This document shows, piece by piece, positions 25,701 through 50,757 of a stretch of DNA of 64,000 nt (position 1 is its first letter; each line of letters opens with the position of its first letter). The translations under genes and the position numbers were made by a program. This stretch comes from Haematococcus lacustris (lineage: Eukaryota > Chlorophyta > Chlorophyceae > Chlamydomonadales > Haematococcaceae), in contig JASKMD010000013.1 of the NCBI GenBank assembly GCA_030144725.1, forward strand, positions 2,442,322 to 2,506,321, in the 5' to 3' direction. The notes under the pieces are model-generated. The model searched no databases. It worked only from the letters and a program-made list of their open reading frames with translations, and was not told where the DNA came from.

Positions 25701-28433
25701 ATGGCTAATCTGGACACACACGGCGATCTGCGACATACAGAACAATATGAGGGGGTCTGAAGGGGAAGGCCAGTCAGGGGCAGCAGCAGCTGTCTGGCTG
25801 CCAGCCTTGTCTTGCCGCGTCAGCCTGGGCCCTGTTACCTGCCCCTGCAACCAAGTCAACCCTGATGCGAAGTCACCCCGTAAGCTGCTGCCTGCCCTGT
25901 TGACCTGAGCCCTGCTGCCTGCCCCTGCTGCCGGCCTCCCTCACCATCACCGACTGAGCCCCCTGCCCTCACTGCTGGGCTCAGGAGTGGAGGGAGTTGT
26001 CAGTCAGCATGCGCGCCCAGGTCAAGATCGTGATTCGTGCAGCCTGTGCCGTCGCTCCACAACATGTGAGCCTCCTTTCCCAAGACCTCCTCACCCTCTG
26101 CCCTCCTCACCCCCTCCCTTCCTCACCTAATGCCCTCCCAACCCTCTTCCTTCCCCACCCTCTTCCTTCCTCACCCTCTTCCTTCCTCACCCGCTGCCTT
26201 CTTCACCCTATGCCTGCCCCACCCTCTGCCTGCCCCACCCTCTGCCTGCCTCAGCCCTTCCCTGGCACGCCTTTCTGTCCTGACCTGCCTATATTTTCTG
26301 AGAGCACCTTCTAAACAAGTACCCAACACCATCAACACGCCACCTGATCCCGCATGCATGTTTTTGTCTGTCGTGACATGCATGCCATGCCATGCCATGC
26401 CATGCCATGCCATGCCATGCCATGCCATGCCATGCCATGCCATGCCATGCCATGCCCTTCGTGTATGGCCTGCGTCACCCATGACATGTGTGACTTGTGT
26501 GGCAACTAATCCGTGTCACTTGTGTGACCATGTTTTGCATGATCAGGGTCTGGGCTTTGTGGGCCAGGCTGTCCAGGCGGCTGTGGCGGCTGCAAGTGCT
26601 GAGGCCACCAGCACCCCACCCAGCACCAAGGCTCTGACGCTGTCAGTCACAGCACACATCTGTGAGGTGCGGGCCCACTGGTTCACTGTGAGCAGGGCAG
26701 CCGCAGGGAACAGCAACAGCTGCCTCGAGGCTGTCAGAAGCAGCGGTGGGGTGGGGCGGGTGGGGCAGAAGGAACCTGCGCCAGTGAGATAAGGCTTGCA
26801 CATGATCCTGCCCTGCCAGCCCACCCTCCTGCCTCCCAACCCACCCTCCTGCCCACCCTGCTTGGAGGCAGTCAGAAGCAGTGGTGGGGTGGGGTGGGGT
26901 AGGAAGGAGAAGGAAGCTGCGCCAGTGAGGTGCCCTGGGCCTACTGGTCCCCTGTGGGCTGGGCAGCTGCAGGGAACAGCAACACGCTAGTCCTGTCCTT
27001 GTCCTGATGCTGGGACAGCTGCCCAGCCTCCAGCACCATCTGCAAGGCACAAGACAGCTTCCTGAAGGCAGTGAGAAGCAGCAGTGGGGTGGGGTTTCAG
27101 GGAGTCTGTGCCAGTGATGGTAGCAGGAACGGTAGGGGCAGGTGGGGGAGGGGCAGGGCAGGGCAGGGAAGAACAAGGGTAGGAGGGACAAGAGGAGAGG
27201 GAGAGGGTGAAGGCTGGGCAACGGTGCTCCTGCTGAGGTGCCCATCACACGGATGTCTGACCTGACCTGGCCTGATGGTCCTTGGCTCACAAGCAGTCAA
27301 CGGGTGCTCAGCCTCCTGCCAGCCAGCCCACCTGCTTGCCCACCCTCCTGCCAGCCAGCCTACCTGCCTGCCCACCCACCCTCCCACCTGCCAGCCTACC
27401 CACCTGCCTTGCAGGCAGCTGTGGGGCCCTTGGTGGACGTAGCGCTGGGTGGCAGCAGCTCCCCCTCCTCCCAGACCACCCTGGACCAGCTGGCTGCAAT
27501 GCTGCAAGCACTTTCATCAGTCAGGTTCACTCTCCCACAATTGGTCACTCTGGTGGGTCACTCTATGGGCCTGGCTTACATGTAGCATGGCACCGCTTAT
27601 GTGATGATAACCAGGCCAGTTTGCTGGCCTAAGTCGTGGCCCCAGCCCCTGCAGTCCCTGCCTCAGCCTCTTCCGCTGCCGCTGACAGTGGCACTGACGT
27701 CTGACGCGTGTGTCCCTCATCTCCTGTCACTGCACCTCCTCATCATCACCACAACCATAATGATTGACCATCACTGACAAACGTAGTTGCTCTAATCCTT
27801 GCCTTGGTCATATGCCCCTCTCCTCCCTTTGCCTTTCCTCTCACTCTGCAGCACGCCAGGTGCATCGAAGCCTTTGGTCGCTTGCTGACTGCCCGGCCTG
27901 CCCTGGCGGGTCCTCTGGTGGCTGCTGTGTTCGAGGCCATGGCAGCACTGCCACTGGAGGCGCCGGGGCAGGTGTGACCAGGGGCTGGGGCAGGTGTGAC
28001 CAGGGGCTGGGGCAGGTGTGACAAGGGCCCCGGGCAGGTGTGGCCAGGGCTGGGGCAGGTGTGACCAGCGGCTGGGGCAGGTGTGACAAGGGGCCCAGGC
28101 AGGTGTGATCAGGGCTGGGGCAGGTGTGACCAGGGCTGGGGCAGGTGTGACAAGGGCCCCGGGCAGGTGTGACCAGGGCTGGGGCAGGTGTGACCAGGGG
28201 CTGGGGCAGGTGGGACAAGGGGCCCAGGCAGGTGTGATCAGGGCTGGGGCAGGTGTGACCAGGGGCTGGGGCAGGTGTGACCAGCACAGCCTGTACCGGC
28301 CCAGGCCATGCTCCATCCCTGCCTTGTGTCCCTTTCCGTGCAGATGCCCCCTCCAGCCAAAGCCACGAGGGAGTGGAAGCAGAGCTATGAGTCACGACTG
28401 GCTTTGGCTAATATAGTAGTGGCCCTCACTAAG
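17182..28433 (+). CDS. XPO5: Exportin-5 / HASTY homologue, N-terminal 678 residues, 3' half missing
   Basis: A karyopherin-beta export receptor; in plants HASTY works with miRNAs, in animals XPO5 exports pre-miRNA with RanGTP. I traced 18 exons: 17182-17283, 17353-17460, 17585-17663, 17923-18065, 19286-19352, 19968-20038, 20716-20794, 21760-21905, 22136-22265, 23579-23715, 24046-24151, 24535-24698, 25510-25662, 25985-26065, 26547-26666, 27415-27552, 27852-27971, 28344-28433. All phases agree and the sum is 2034 nt. Diagnostic stretches resembling plant HASTY in order: [96 protein letters not shown]. Intron 5 uses a GC donor (AAG|GCGAGT). The last exon ends at a GTGACG donor and no further exon is found before the 48-bp satellite. 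Family members are about 1200 residues, so roughly 500 are missing. An in-frame ATG at 17101 is a possible but longer start. Confidence 0.9.
20051..20200. repeat. Degenerate GGTTAGGGTT-like repeats in intron 6 of exportin-5
   Basis: Irregular GGGTTAGGGTT and AGGGTTAGG units resemble telomeric repeats but are short and impure. Confidence 0.5.
22796..23425. repeat. 15-bp minisatellite, 42 copies (TGATGCCCTGTTGCC)
   Basis: Exactly 630 bp of the unit TGATGCCCTGTTGCC, with no variant unit that I could see, inside intron 9 of the exportin-5 gene. The unit length is a multiple of three, which creates several long but meaningless open frames on both strands. Confidence 0.97.
24766..25231. repeat. 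16-bp minisatellite (CACCCTCTGCCTGCCT)
   Basis: About 29 tandem copies with occasional CT/CC variants in intron 12 of exportin-5. On the coding strand it is pyrimidine-rich. Confidence 0.95.
26391..26455. repeat. (CATGC)13 pentanucleotide array
   Basis: Thirteen perfect CATGC units in intron 14 of exportin-5; each junction creates a GCATGC-like palindrome. Confidence 0.95.
27964..28283. repeat. Imperfect minisatellite (GGGGCAGGTGTGACCAGGGCT-type unit)
   Basis: About ten units of 28-32 bp, each containing GGCAGGTGTGACC, in intron 17 of exportin-5. The first unit overlaps the donor GGGCAG|GTGTGA, so many units mimic that splice donor. Confidence 0.85.
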
Positions 28434-28551
28434 GTGACGGCAGCCAAGGGAAAGGGGCAGGAGTAGTAATCAGTAGGGATGGGGCAGATTAATCACAGAA
28501 TCAGATGTCGAGGGTTTGACTCCCAGCAGCTCACTACTACAAGCCCTGAAG

Positions 28552-29315
28552 CGTGTACGTGTTGCTACATAACTAATAATTAACATTGTTGGAAGATAGT
28601 GTGTACGTGTTGCTACATAACTGATAATTAGCATTGTTGGAAGATAGTGTGTACGTGTTGCTACATAACTGATAATTAGCATTGTTGGAAGATAGTGTGT
28701 ACGTGTTGCTACATAACTGATAATTAGCATTGTTGGAAGATAGTGTGTACGTGTTGCTACATAACTAATAATTAACATTGTTGGAAGATAGTGTGTACGT
28801 GTTGCTACATAACTGATAATTAGCATTGTTGGAAGATAGTGTGTACGTGTTGCTACATAACTAATAATTAACATTGTTGGAAGATAGTGTGTACGTGTTG
28901 CTACATAACTGATAATTAGCATTGTTGGAAGATAGTGTGTACGTGTTGCTACATAACTGATAATTAGCATTGTTGGAAGATAGTGTGTACGTGTTGCTAC
29001 ATAACTAATAATTAGCATTGTTGGAAGATAGTGTGTACGTGTTGCTACATAACTAATAATTAACATTGTTGAAAGATAGTGTGTACGTGTTGCTACATAA
29101 CTAATAATTAACATTGTTGGAAGATAGTGTGCGCGTGTTGCTACATAACTGATAACTAGCATTGTTGGAAGATAGTGTGTACGTGTTGCTACATAACTAA
29201 TTATTAACATTGTTGGAAGAGAGTGTGCGCGTGTTGCTACATAACTGATAATTAGCATTGTTTGAAGATAGTGTGCGCGTGTTGCTACATAACTGATAAT
29301 TAGCATTGTTGGAAG
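28552..29315. repeat. 48-bp satellite, about 16 copies, at the junction of two truncated genes
   Basis: Tandem 48-bp units containing GTGTTGCTACATAACTGAT and AGCATTGTTGGAAGATAG, with a few substitutions. AT-rich compared with its surroundings. The minus-strand 289-residue ORF across it (16-residue repeat) comes from the unit length being divisible by three. On the left the exportin-5 gene stops mid-protein, and on the right IFT122 does. Confidence 0.95.
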
Positions 29316-29407
29316 GGCTAGGGTGGACAAGGCTGCCATGGCAGCGTGGGTGCACGCAGTCAGGCAGGCAGTGGGCGGGTGGTCAAGCTGTCAACGCCAG
29401 GCCACAC

Positions 29408-41724
<12,317 letters not shown>

Positions 41725-42507
41725 CGGCGTGCGCTAGCTTATGTTGAGTTCAACCCAGAAGCACTGCTCTTGCCCGCTCCCATGATGTACGCACACGATC
41801 GTTTTGGGGCGCGCGGATAGCTCTTCTTCTTTAGCTAGCTGTCAGTACGGCGTGTGATTGAACACCAGCGATTGCACACACATGACCGGTCTACCATGCC
41901 CGGGTTGCCCACTGCCCTGAGCTTTGCATGGATCTTCCTCCTCGCTCCAGCGTATGCACCCTATAACCCTCTTGCTTTTTCACAGTAAGCTATGCTTGAG
42001 CACAGTTTCATGACTATTGTTATGTTCATGCTAGCCTTAGCTGCAGATTCGCCTTTCTGCTGTGTGTGCGTCCACTGCAAGCTCAAGCTCCTAAAGCACT
42101 TCCCTACATTCCCTTTGTGAGGGAGTAGGTACTACATGGTGGCTTTGACTAGCTGTAACTAGCTATCGTCGCCACTCGCGCAGCAGGAGCTTGCAAGGCA
42201 TGTCGCCTGACCCGCCCGGCTTAGGCATCAGGCTCAGGTCTGACGATACGAGCTGCTGAGACTCTTGAACTCTCATGCCACCGCAGTTGCAACTAATCAA
42301 CGCAACTACAACAGCGGTGGCTACTTCAGTTCGCAGCGGTAGAGGTGTCTGGTGTCTAGGCAATCGTTGCAGTGCCTTCAACACCTAGGGTGCGGGGTCA
42401 GTCCGGCCTGGACTGCCCGGCCAACAGCGCGCTAACTACGCCGGTGTAGAGGCGGCCATGTGAGCTCACGTCGCACCAACGTTGTGAAACCCGCCACCGC
42501 CGCCAGC

Positions 42508-45500
42508 CTACAGTGAAGGCGTCGCCAGCTGCGTGTTGATGTCGCCTAGAATAAGAACTGGCCGGCCGCCCATCAGTGAGGTCATGGCTGCCTCCACTTT
42601 ACCTTTCAGATCGCGCGTTCGGCCGACAATGTCCGCCACCTGCGGCGACGCAGAAACACGTTGCTTGCCGTCATCACTCACAGGTTTTGCCTTGACAAAG
42701 CTCTCAATGGCCACTTGCCTTGTGCGACAAGGCGACCAGCTGCGCTTTAGCCTCGTGCTTGCGTCGCTCAGCTTCGGCAGCTGCGGCCAGCAGTTTTGAC
42801 TCCTGCCCAGCGCGCCGCGCCAGTGCTAGCGCGCGCCTCTCCAAGTACCTACACCCGCGGCAACAACGGTGCAGCAGAGCTGTGTACCGTGTTCCCGACG
42901 CAAGCTACGGTTCCGAGCAGGGGTGACTATCCGAGTAAGGGTCGGGTCGGATTGCCTGAACCAGACTGCCAGCATGGTTGGGCGTGCATTGGGCGTGCAT
43001 TCGCGCGCCCAGGCCGGGGGCAGTCGCCTTGGCTGCTGCTGGGTAGCACGGGTGCTCACCGGGGCGAGGTGGCCAGCATGAGGAGCTCCCGCACCCGCTG
43101 GCCCTGCAGCAGGCTAAGCGCCTGGTGCAAGTCAGCCTGCCACAAGGTCAGCACCCCGGCATCCACAGCGGCTAAGGGCTCGGGCATCAGGCTGCTTAGC
43201 ATGCGGTGCCCAGTGCTGCTCATGTCCTGACGTCTCTGCAGGCAACCACACAGGCCAGCGCACCACATCACATGAACACAAGTTAGTGCTCACGCCTGGC
43301 TGTCACATAGCTAGCCAGCCTGGGATTTAGCGACCATGCCAGGGCCGGTAGCTGCACATATACAATCCCGGGCACCAGCTCGCCTGCCTGCTCACCCCTG
43401 CCCCTGCGCCTGCCCCTGCCCCTGCCTGCCTTATGCTGTGCCTGACCTGCATCAGGAACGCCTTGAGCTCCAGCAGGTCATCCAGGAGTCTAGCCCGGTA
43501 CTCCGGGTCATGCTCCAGCCACCACACTGCTGCTGCCGGCCCCCCAGACCCCCCCTGACCCCCCTCCCCCTCCCCCAGCTGGTCAGCAACCTGCCCCCCT
43601 TCCCCCACCCCTCCCCCTGCACCCCCCACCACCACTGCCTGCTGACCCCCCTGGCCTGCTGCTGCCAACAGCTCTGGCGCCTCCTCCCCCCCAAGCCCCT
43701 CCCCCGCCCCGCTGATGTCTATGTCCCACTGCACCTCCACCACGCCACCGTCACCTCCACCCAGCTGCTGCTCCCCTGCACCACCATCTATGTCCCAGCT
43801 GATGCCGTCTCCCCTTGACCCTCCAGGCGCCTCAGTGCTGTCAAGCTCAGGCGTAGGCCCTGGCGCCTCCACCTCCACCTCCCACACAATCCCGGCCTGG
43901 CTGCTGACACTGTGCCCAGGGCCGGGTGATGCTGGAGGAGCCTCAGCGCCCTGCTCAGCTTGCAGCCCGTCATCTGGCTCAAGGTCAAAGTCCCAGGAAA
44001 TGGCGGCAGGGGCAGGGGAGGCAGCAGGCTCAGGGTCGGCTTGCGAGCTGGCCCCTAGGCTGGCTGCCAGCGCCTGCAGGCTGCTGGAGGCTGGATGGGG
44101 GGTGGGTGCTGTGGTGGGGGGTGGTTTGGGGGGCGGCGGGGGGGAGCGGCCCAGAACCAGCTCCCAGAACAAGGGCAGGTCTTGGTGGCAGTCAGGGCCA
44201 GGTGCACTGCTGCCAGCAGCCGGGTCAGCTGCAGCAGCTGCGCACTGGGCTAGGTCGCCCTCAGACCCACCTGCTCTGTCTAGCAACTCCCCTGGCATTA
44301 GCGGCGCCTGTGGGCTGGTCTGCTTGCTGCTTGGGGTGGCACTGGGAGGGGTAGGGGGGCCATGTGGGGTGGAGGGCAGGGGCGAGGGCCGGGGTGCTTG
44401 GCCTGGGCTGCACTGCGATTGTATGAAGGCTGTGAAGGACTCGTAATAGCTGCACACAGCCAGGCATGAGAGCTAGGGTCACACAACAGGAGGTGGTGGA
44501 AGGGGACTGTCTCACAACCCGAGCCCAGGCATCCCAGGTGTTGACCAAGCTCCCATGCCCTGCTGGGTGCCCTATGCTGGGCGCTCTATTTGTTACTTTT
44601 GACATGATAAACATGCATGCCATGATCAAGGGGGACACACATAGTGTGATCATGTGTGACATAGGGTAACCGGTGCTTGAGGGCTGTGAACATGATGGCG
44701 GGCAGGAGCCGGTCATACCTGGCTGCTTGTGTGAGGGATGAGGAGGCCAGCAAGCTGATGAGGGCGGTGAAGTGCTGAGGCAGCTCAGCAGTGAGGCCTA
44801 GCAACTCGCTCCGCACGTCAGCCCGACCAGCAATGCCCAGCTTGCTGCACTCCTGCACACAACCGGCAAGGAGATGAGCTTTCAGCCACACAGGCCTGTG
44901 AGGGGAGTGAGTTCAGCTTGTTGACACCCAGTATTCATTCTATCACCATGAGGCATGGCATGGCATGACATGGCCACATCAGGTGGTCTGGAGCTTACTT
45001 AGGGTTTGTAGGGCATGGTGCGTTGCACTGTCAGCTGCTACATGCCCTGCTCTGTCACGATGCTGGTCATGGTGGTGTTGATGGTGTTGATGGTGGACAT
45101 GATGAGGAAGGGTTGCAGTTTGGCAGCACTGCTGCCTCAGTGGTGTATGCCCTCTCCCTCACACCGTGACCCTGCTTGCACCCTCTCAGCAGGTCCCACA
45201 GCAGCTTCACAGCAGCTTCACTGAACCCTGAGGCTCAGCGTGCCCGCCTCCACCGAGCAGGGACTATGGGAGTGTGTGTGTATGTGTTGCACCAGCGTCG
45301 ACAGGCAAATGCCATGTAGTGATAAGTATGAGTATGAGTATGCGTAGGATGGCCTCACAGGCCAGAGACTCCAGGTGCAGGATGTGTGCAAGGGTTCATG
45401 ACCCCACCAAGCAGCCACCAAGCAGCCTCACTGATGGCTGCTCTCACAGCACCCTGGCAAGCACAGGCTACAGGGAGGGCTGGGTCAAGGTGGTTCAGCA

Positions 45501-47223
45501 GCAGGCAGGAGGAGGGCGCAGCACAACTGTCATCCACACCCATTGCAATCCCAGGCAGCACCTGAGCGCCCCACAGTGCGCCCTGGCTGCCACTGACAGC
45601 CTCTGGCAGCCCTGAGTACACCTAAGTGTTACTGATGGCTATTGGCAGCCACTGGCAGCTTCTGGTAGCCTCTGGTAGTCCTGAGTGCACATAAGTGCTG
45701 CTGATAGCCATTGACATCCTCTCACAGCCTCTGGCAGCCCTGAGTGCACCTCGCAGCCACCTGCTTGTAGGCTGAGGCACAGGTGGCTGCACTGCGCTGA
45801 TACTCCCCAAGCTTGCGCTCAGCGTCCACAATCTGCTGGTTCAGCCGTGCGCCCTGGTCACAGCCGGGTCAGTTAGGCAGTCAGTTAGGCAGTTGGTTGG
45901 ACAGTGCGTTTGGCAGTCAGTTCAGCAGTCAGTTAAGCAGGCAGGTTGCAGCTACACTGGGCTGGCAGCTAGAGCCACACGCACCATTGGGGACCAGCGG
46001 CACCAGGTACAGCTACTGGCAAGGTCAAGGCTTAGCATGCAGCCAGGCAGGGCCAATTTGTGCAGGCTGGCCACACTAAGCCCTCTTACAGGATGCAGCA
46101 GTGGCTGGGCATATCTGACGACAGGAACTAGGTACAGGTACACTAGGTACCAGCGGCACCAGGCAGAGGCAGATATTGCAGGCTAGCTACACCCGGCCCC
46201 TCCTGGTCCACTACTAGTGATACTAGGGAGAACGGGGTGCATGAAGGGAGGAGCTGCTGCCTAGGGCGCCGCCTGCTTAACCACCTATCCTGGATGACAG
46301 CTACCTTCCAGGGGCTGGGTTGAAGGTTCAAGCTGTGCCAGGGTCTGGGTTGGGCTGTCAAGCCTAGCTCGTGTAAGCGCCCTGTACAGCTTGCCCAACC
46401 CCCGTTTCCTGGTGCTGCTGCGCTGCAGGGCCATGCTGGGTGCGGGAGCGCTGCACACCACAGCCACACACCCCCACCCACCCATATTCACACCCACATC
46501 CACACCCACCCACCCACCCGCACACCTGTTTGCGGAGGTAGGGGAGCTCATAGTCAGCATTTTGTATGAGCGTGAGCGCTGCCTCCCCCAGGTACACCGC
46601 TGCACACACCACACACCACACATGCACATGGGGCTCAGTGGCATGGGGCTGTGTGCATGAGCTAAAGTTGCATGGCGAGAGGAGTTGCATGGCAAGATGA
46701 AAATGCCCATCCAGTGAGAGAGCTGCAGCATGATGACCACAACACTTTTTGTAATGCATACTGGCTTCAGTGCTGCAGCCCTGGCAATGTCGCCATTGCA
46801 CGCTGGCTACAACGCTGCATCCCCAACACTGTAGACCTGCGCTCTTGAACTGGCTGCCGCACCGTTCTTCTCATACGCCTTCACAACTTTGTCCCAGTCT
46901 GCAGCTGCCCCCGTGAGGCCACCAAAGAAGGTGCGGTCTGTGCAGGTTGCAGCCAACTGGTTCCTGACCTCCACTGCCTTGAAGTAGTCCAAGGGGGCGT
47001 CCCCTGCCAATTGCTTTGACAACGCCTGGGGCAGTTGCTTGTAGCAGTCGGCTGTCCTAGCCTGGATGGCGCTGACACGCTGGTGCCAGTCGCGCGGCAG
47101 CTTCTGGCGACCAACAAGGAACTCCACGACCTTTCCGAGGCTTATGTCGAGGGGCAGCTCACCGTGGGGACGATCCTGCCCCTCACCAATCTTGCGCACG
47201 ATATGAACATCAGGTCCGTTCAT
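42508..47223 (-). CDS. CDK5RAP3: CDK5RAP3 / LZAP homologue, complete, 700 residues
   Basis: CDK5RAP3 forms the UFL1-UFBP1 UFMylation complex and acts in ribosome-stall ER-phagy. Exons: 47223-46863, 46599-46526, 45853-45761, 44852-44719, 44449-43447, 43235-43060, 42848-42719, 42639-42508; 2103 nt, in phase. Conserved stretches resembling the Arabidopsis protein: LPLDISLGKVVEFLV, FFGGLTGAAADWDKVVKAYEK, YLGEAALTLIQNADYELPY, YRARLLDDLLELKAFL, LMLATSPRYLERR, TRDLKGKVEAAMTSL, GRPVLILGDINTQL near the C-terminus. The long exon 5 encodes a disordered Pro/Gly-rich region with four Trp-acidic motifs (about residues 371-466), expected to bind ATG8/UFM1. Intron 7 uses a GC donor (AAG|GCAAGT). The start is uncertain: ATG 47223 gives homologue-like length, but the frame is open to 47301. 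The stop (TAG) is at 42510-42508, 0.8 kb upstream of co-oriented IFT122. Confidence 0.92.
43710..44001 (-). other. Cluster of W-D/E ATG8/UFM1-interaction-like motifs in CDK5RAP3
   Basis: Within exon 5 the disordered linker encodes ISWDFD, IVWEVE, ISWDID and VQWDID, spaced about 25-37 residues apart. CDK5RAP3 homologues carry IDWG/D or SWDI-type shuffled ATG8-interacting motifs in the same region (known for the family). All four here keep the aromatic-acidic core. Confidence 0.75.
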
Positions 47224-47811
47224 CACGAGCCCGTGATCTTGCATCAAGCGATCCCTGACCCTGGACGTGACATGCAAAAAAATGGGCTGATGGGAAACCA
47301 ATCCACATCTGTGTAGGTCTACTGAGTATCATACAGTGAAGGGCTCAACTTGCAAGCTTGGGTTGTAATGACACCAGTTCGTATGAGACGACAGCGAGGG
47401 TCACTCAGAAGGGTTTCCGTAGCCAACAGTACAGACTACATTGTGCATATCCTGTGTCACGTGATAGTATTCCACAATGTACCATGGCAGGTTCAGACGC
47501 CTAGCGAAGCTGTGCTTGGGGCCCTAGTACTGGCGGTCTGACTCGAATGTAGGCCCTAGTGAGGCCCTCGTGACGAGGGGGCTGGCTCAGACTCCGTCAT
47601 GCGCAAACCTAATCAAAACAGCGTTGAAATGTGGTGTCCTTGACCTTGCATATAAGTTATACAATGTCACGAGTTGAGCTGTGTTATGCTTGTCATTGCC
47701 ATAGAAGGAGTGCCTGTGCTAAATGTGCATGCTAGCGTCTCATGTGATCCCTTTAAGGCATGCAGGTTATGCGGCATGATTAACTTCCATCACTTTGAAT
47801 ATGATAAGATG

Positions 47812-50451
47812 TCATGGGCGGAAGGATCTGCCTGGCATGGGTGAACCATGCGCTGGGGAGCCTTGGTGCTGGCTGGCTGTTGGGCTGTGTTGGACCGGGG
47901 CTGGGGGCGAAAAGGAGAAGCCACCAAAGCCTGCTGCCCCAGGAACCCTAGGGGGCGACTTCTGCAGTTGCAACAGAAGGGAGGGGTTCTTCACCTTCAC
48001 CTGCAATGGCAGCCAACAGCCAGTCCATTACTTTTCCAAAGCAAATCCATTTCATGCCATTACTCAAGACCATCACTGCCAGCCTCCACCAGGATCAGCA
48101 CTATCAGCAACGGAAATTGTCATCATGATAACTACCACTTGATGCAATCAGAAGCCTATGGCGTGTGGCCACAGAGCTCAGGCAGGCCTACTGCCTGGGC
48201 CTACTGCCAGGCCTTCTGCCTCTGGATACCTGGGGACTGGTAGTGTTGCTTCCACTAGCATGACTTGTGCTCTGCTATGGTAATCAGCAGCAATGGCTAC
48301 ATAAGGAACGGTGATGAAGAAGAGCGTGAGCAATGGTGATCAAAAGAGATCGCTGGCTACTAACGAGCACCCTGTGAGCTGCCTGGGCCTGCTGGGCATG
48401 CAAGTGGGCACATGACTTGTTGAACACAGCCGGTCAGTGGTGCTCATGAACATGCCTTATCGTGTGCTGCTTGTGTTGCCCTGTGCATGTGTGTGTGTGT
48501 TTGAGTGAGAGTTGTGAGCCACACCTCACGTACTCACCATGGCATTGATGTCTGCAAGTCGGGCTTGCATGAGTTGCATGCGAGCTTTGACAACATTGTA
48601 CCGATAGCTGACCTGAGCAGGCAGTAAGCAGTGAAAGGCATGGTTGCTGGAAATGCCACTGTGAGGGGCCTGCTACAGCCAAGTTGCCAGCCAGGAGGGC
48701 CATGAGCCTCACAGCTGCATGACACCCTATGTAGTCAGGGAGGGAGCTGGAGCTGCCCACCTGTGCTCTGACCATTTCTTCAGAGGATGCGACATAGCGG
48801 CACGACAGTAGCTCAACAAACTTGTACTCCATGTTCTGTTCATGAGCAGCCAGGCAGCAGATGCAGCCAGGTGGTAAGTTGCAAGGCCAGCAGAAGGAGC
48901 AGGGAGCAGTGTGGAGAGGCCAGGCTGCAACACGGCTGTGGACGGGGCAGCTGCCTTGCACACCCATGCTGCCTGTGTAGTCCAGTCCCTGCAGCTGTCT
49001 CCCCTGCAGCGGAATCACCCTTCCGGCAGCCCACACGCAGGTGCTGCAGTACCCCTCAGAGCTGCCGTTGCAGCAACCAGGGGCAGCTGAGCATCTCACA
49101 GGCCCCTCGACCTGTTGACATGCCAGCAGCTGGCAGCCAGTTCCCAGCCTGCCTGCACCTGAATGAAGTCCAGCCTGGCCTCCCCGTTGGGCTGCATGAC
49201 AAGGACGGCAATCTGCAGGTGCGGCTCGCGTACGCAGGAGTGCAGCATCCTCAGCAGCACTGTGGGGTAGTCATTGAAGTCCACCAGTAAGCGCTGGCTC
49301 TCCTGCAGGGCCGTACACAGACCACGCCACTTCCCTTACCCTCACACCTGACTCAGCATACATACCTTGTCTGATACCTTGGCTGCCTGCAAGATGTTGG
49401 TCATGCTGCTGCCCTTCCAGTGAAGCCAGACATCAACTGCCATGTGATGGTGACGATGCTGGAATCGTGTTGCATGGTGACGCATGGAGGCTGCAGTGGC
49501 CTGCGCACCTGGACAGCTGCAAAGAGACGGGCGTCCATGGTGTGTGTGTAGTGGAAAAACAGGTTTGCCTCGCTGCTCAACTCCACCTGTGGCACCACAG
49601 GCAGGCAAAATGTGGAGAGCACAATGCAGCAGGCAGGCAGAAGTGACAGTGGATGGGTTTTGCCGTGAGCACCCTCAACCGTCTAGATAGTCGCTGGACT
49701 GCAGCAGTGACCAAGGTATGCAACGCCTGCTGGTCAGTCCTGAGTCAGCAATGCAAGGCGCCTGTGCGGGGCCTAGACCTAGCACCACCGTGCCCACCAA
49801 TGGCATGGCTGAGGCAACCAAGCCTACCCTGCATCTACACAGCCAGGCAGGTGGTAGTGTCAGGATGACGCAACCTAGCCTTCAAGCTCCATCATGCAAG
49901 GAAAACAAGTGGCGGCTAGCGAAGCTGTGCTTGCGGCCTGAGCAGCCCATACTGCCCACCTGGGACAAGGGATACCCCATCCCAGGGACAAGCATCTACA
50001 AGACTACCTACCGATGGTCTGCGGCACATTCAAGTGTGCCATGCTCAATGCACCTTCCCACGCGGTACCCCTTGCCCAGTATGCGCGCTCGCCAGGACGA
50101 GAAAACTAGAGACCCAGCCCCTGCTTTGGGCTACATAAACCCGCACTTGAGTGTGTGGTGGGGATGGGCTTTCACCTTGACGGCTTCCAAATTACTGGGC
50201 TGGCCTTTCACCAGTATCTTAGCTCGAATGGCCTCCAGGGCGCCAACCTGCTGGTGACAGGTATTGTCTGGTCTTGGGAGCTGGCAGAGGTAGCACTGCT
50301 GCGGGACCACGAATTGCCAAACTCTGCTGGCGCATGTATCACCAATCACCTAGGCAAGCACCTCGCTGGGGATGTCCACTGTGGAGGCAGAGCGCAGCTC
50401 CACGGGCACTTCCCGTTCAAAGAACAGCTGGTAGCCATCCACTGCTAGCAT
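47812..50451 (-). CDS. SAS6L: SAS-6-like protein (SAS6L), complete, 240 residues
   Basis: Seven exons in phase: 50451-50362, 50247-50176, 49586-49509, 49302-49159, 48835-48761, 48612-48538, 48000-47812; 723 nt. The N-terminal part resembles the SAS-6/XRCC4-type head domain: ANLFFHYTHTMDARLFAAVQ, SQRLLVDFNDYPTVLLRML, PNGEARLDFIQNMEYKFVEL, with the LLVDF..YP signature of SAS-6 family heads. A short helix (VSYRYNVVKARMQLMQARL) follows, then KNPSLLLQLQKSPP and a Ser/Pro-rich tail. It lacks the long coiled coil of true SAS-6, which fits the SAS6L subgroup linked to basal-body or apical structures in flagellates. Assignment to SAS6L rather than another XRCC4-superfamily member is from motif memory and should be confirmed by a profile search. 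Confidence 0.75.
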
Positions 50452-50757
50452 GCATTGCCACCCAGCAGTGTCTTTGCTGAGTTCCCGGTCAACGGGAGGT
50501 TGACTAACGCACCAAGCGACGGGTCCGCTTCTTCGATATCGGGGTAACTGAAGTACAGCGCTCCCTCATCCGCTGGCACACCACTTAATGGTAATTGTTT
50601 GCCTGGTGTGCCCATTTCCTTTCACACTAGGACAGGCAAGCTTGACTAAGTGAGTTCCTGATGTATGGGTGCTACGACCTTTGCACGACCATTGCACATG
50701 GTTGCATGGCTGCCTGGGGAAAAAAGTTGGTGTTTGCCGATAATGCTTTTGCACTTC
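50452..50757. promoter_or_regulatory. Divergent intergenic region between SAS6L and the cyclase-family gene
   Basis: 306 bp separate the two start codons, so the promoters of both genes should lie here. I see no clear TATA box or repeated element. Confidence 0.4.

Noticed and set aside
28552..29315. CRISPR-like regular repeats
   Set aside because: Units are contiguous with no unique spacers, and the genome is eukaryotic.
28470..29339. 289-residue minus-strand ORF with 16-residue repeats
   Set aside because: Produced by the 48-bp satellite, whose unit is a multiple of three; no non-repeat protein content.
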